A DNA stretch of 20,733 nt from positions 88,400 to 109,132 of the forward strand of contig VHZZ01002437.1 in NCBI GenBank assembly GCA_009801015.1, written 5' to 3'. The DNA comes from Silene noctiflora. Its lineage: Eukaryota; Streptophyta; Magnoliopsida; Caryophyllales; Caryophyllaceae. The notes under the pieces were generated by a model, which was not told where the DNA came from, searched no databases, and saw only the letters and a program-made list of their open reading frames with translations. The number at the start of each line of letters is the position of its first letter. The stretch's first letter is position 1. The translations under genes were made by a program, and so were the position numbers. Positions 20,111-20,733 of the stretch are shown here, one piece after another.

Positions 20111-20733
20111 CAAACACTTCTCAAATACCACTAATTTAAATTATTATTATAGTCAACAAGTATAGAGTTAAGAGAATCAAGTAGAATTTAATCGATGTCT
20201 TGCTTATATGACTAAATGATATTCAGGTATATAATCGAGTTCTCAAAATGAAACGTAAAATTTCCATATAATCTATATCTCGCTCTTTTAAACAAATTTT
20301 CTTTTAAAGAAAAATGTACATCATGTAAATACTTTAATGTACTTTGTATTGATTAAATGATAATAACATAAAACATGGAGTTTTTTACTTAGTAAATATG
20401 TGTGCGGGATTTAGCAAGTCCATTTTTTTATTATGATCTGAATTCTTAGTAGACATTTTACTATTGAGTGAGTAAAAATTTCAACAAAAACTAATTCCTT
20501 CTATTTATACCAAACACTATAACACGATTTCTAAAATTACAAGAACTTACAGTACTTTAATAGGTAAGACCCGATCCGACAATATTCTTATAGTCGAGTC
20601 ATGGCTCTCAAACGGGTGTTTGTGATAAGATTATGAAAGGGGAGGATTGCATAAGGGAATTCGTATTATTGATGTTGTTTCTGATTCAATACGTGTCTTT
20701 ATATAATAAAGACTAATTGACTAAACCCTAGAC
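20111..20733. other. Gene-free AT-rich DNA at the window end
   Basis: No gene, RNA gene or delimitable repeat seen. ACCCGATCCGAC near 20569 may belong to a repeat, without further support. Confidence 0.6.

Overview
The window is nuclear DNA of a flowering plant, almost certainly a eudicot. It holds two split genes with canonical GT-AG introns, AT-rich introns and spacers, and several plant-type miniature transposons. I suspect Caryophyllales from the general look of the repeats, but the sequence does not prove it.

Layout: 1-836 is the upstream region of the first gene, with a possible LTR-retroelement remnant and a Stowaway-type MITE. 837-13745 (+) is a complete 22-exon class II starch branching enzyme gene; I assembled its coding sequence exon by exon into one uninterrupted 851-residue frame. 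13746-14594 is a short tail-to-tail spacer. 14595-17074 (-) is a complete 4-exon Growth-Regulating Factor gene of the AtGRF3/AtGRF4 type (382 residues: QLQ, WRC, intact miR396 site). 17075-20733 is GRF leader and upstream DNA followed by repeat-rich, gene-free DNA, including a 727-bp Harbinger/Tourist-like element with TTA target duplications.

The two genes act in different processes: amylopectin branching in plastids, and nuclear control of cell proliferation. They are linked here by position. As I recall, Arabidopsis SBE2.1 (At2g36390) and GRF3 (At2g36400) are also neighbours, so this may be an old conserved gene pair.

The most unusual structure is in SBE intron 16. A 174-bp stretch there copies the GRF leader, start codon and first ~25 codons, placed so that SBE pre-mRNA carries RNA antisense to the 5' end of GRF-like mRNA. 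Indels inside the copied coding part are multiples of three, whereas those in the leader part are 4 bp. The second clear structural result is a pair of 196-bp Stowaway-like MITEs of one family in opposite orientation, one upstream of SBE and one in its intron 11. I found no prokaryotic-type system, CRISPR, tRNA or rRNA.
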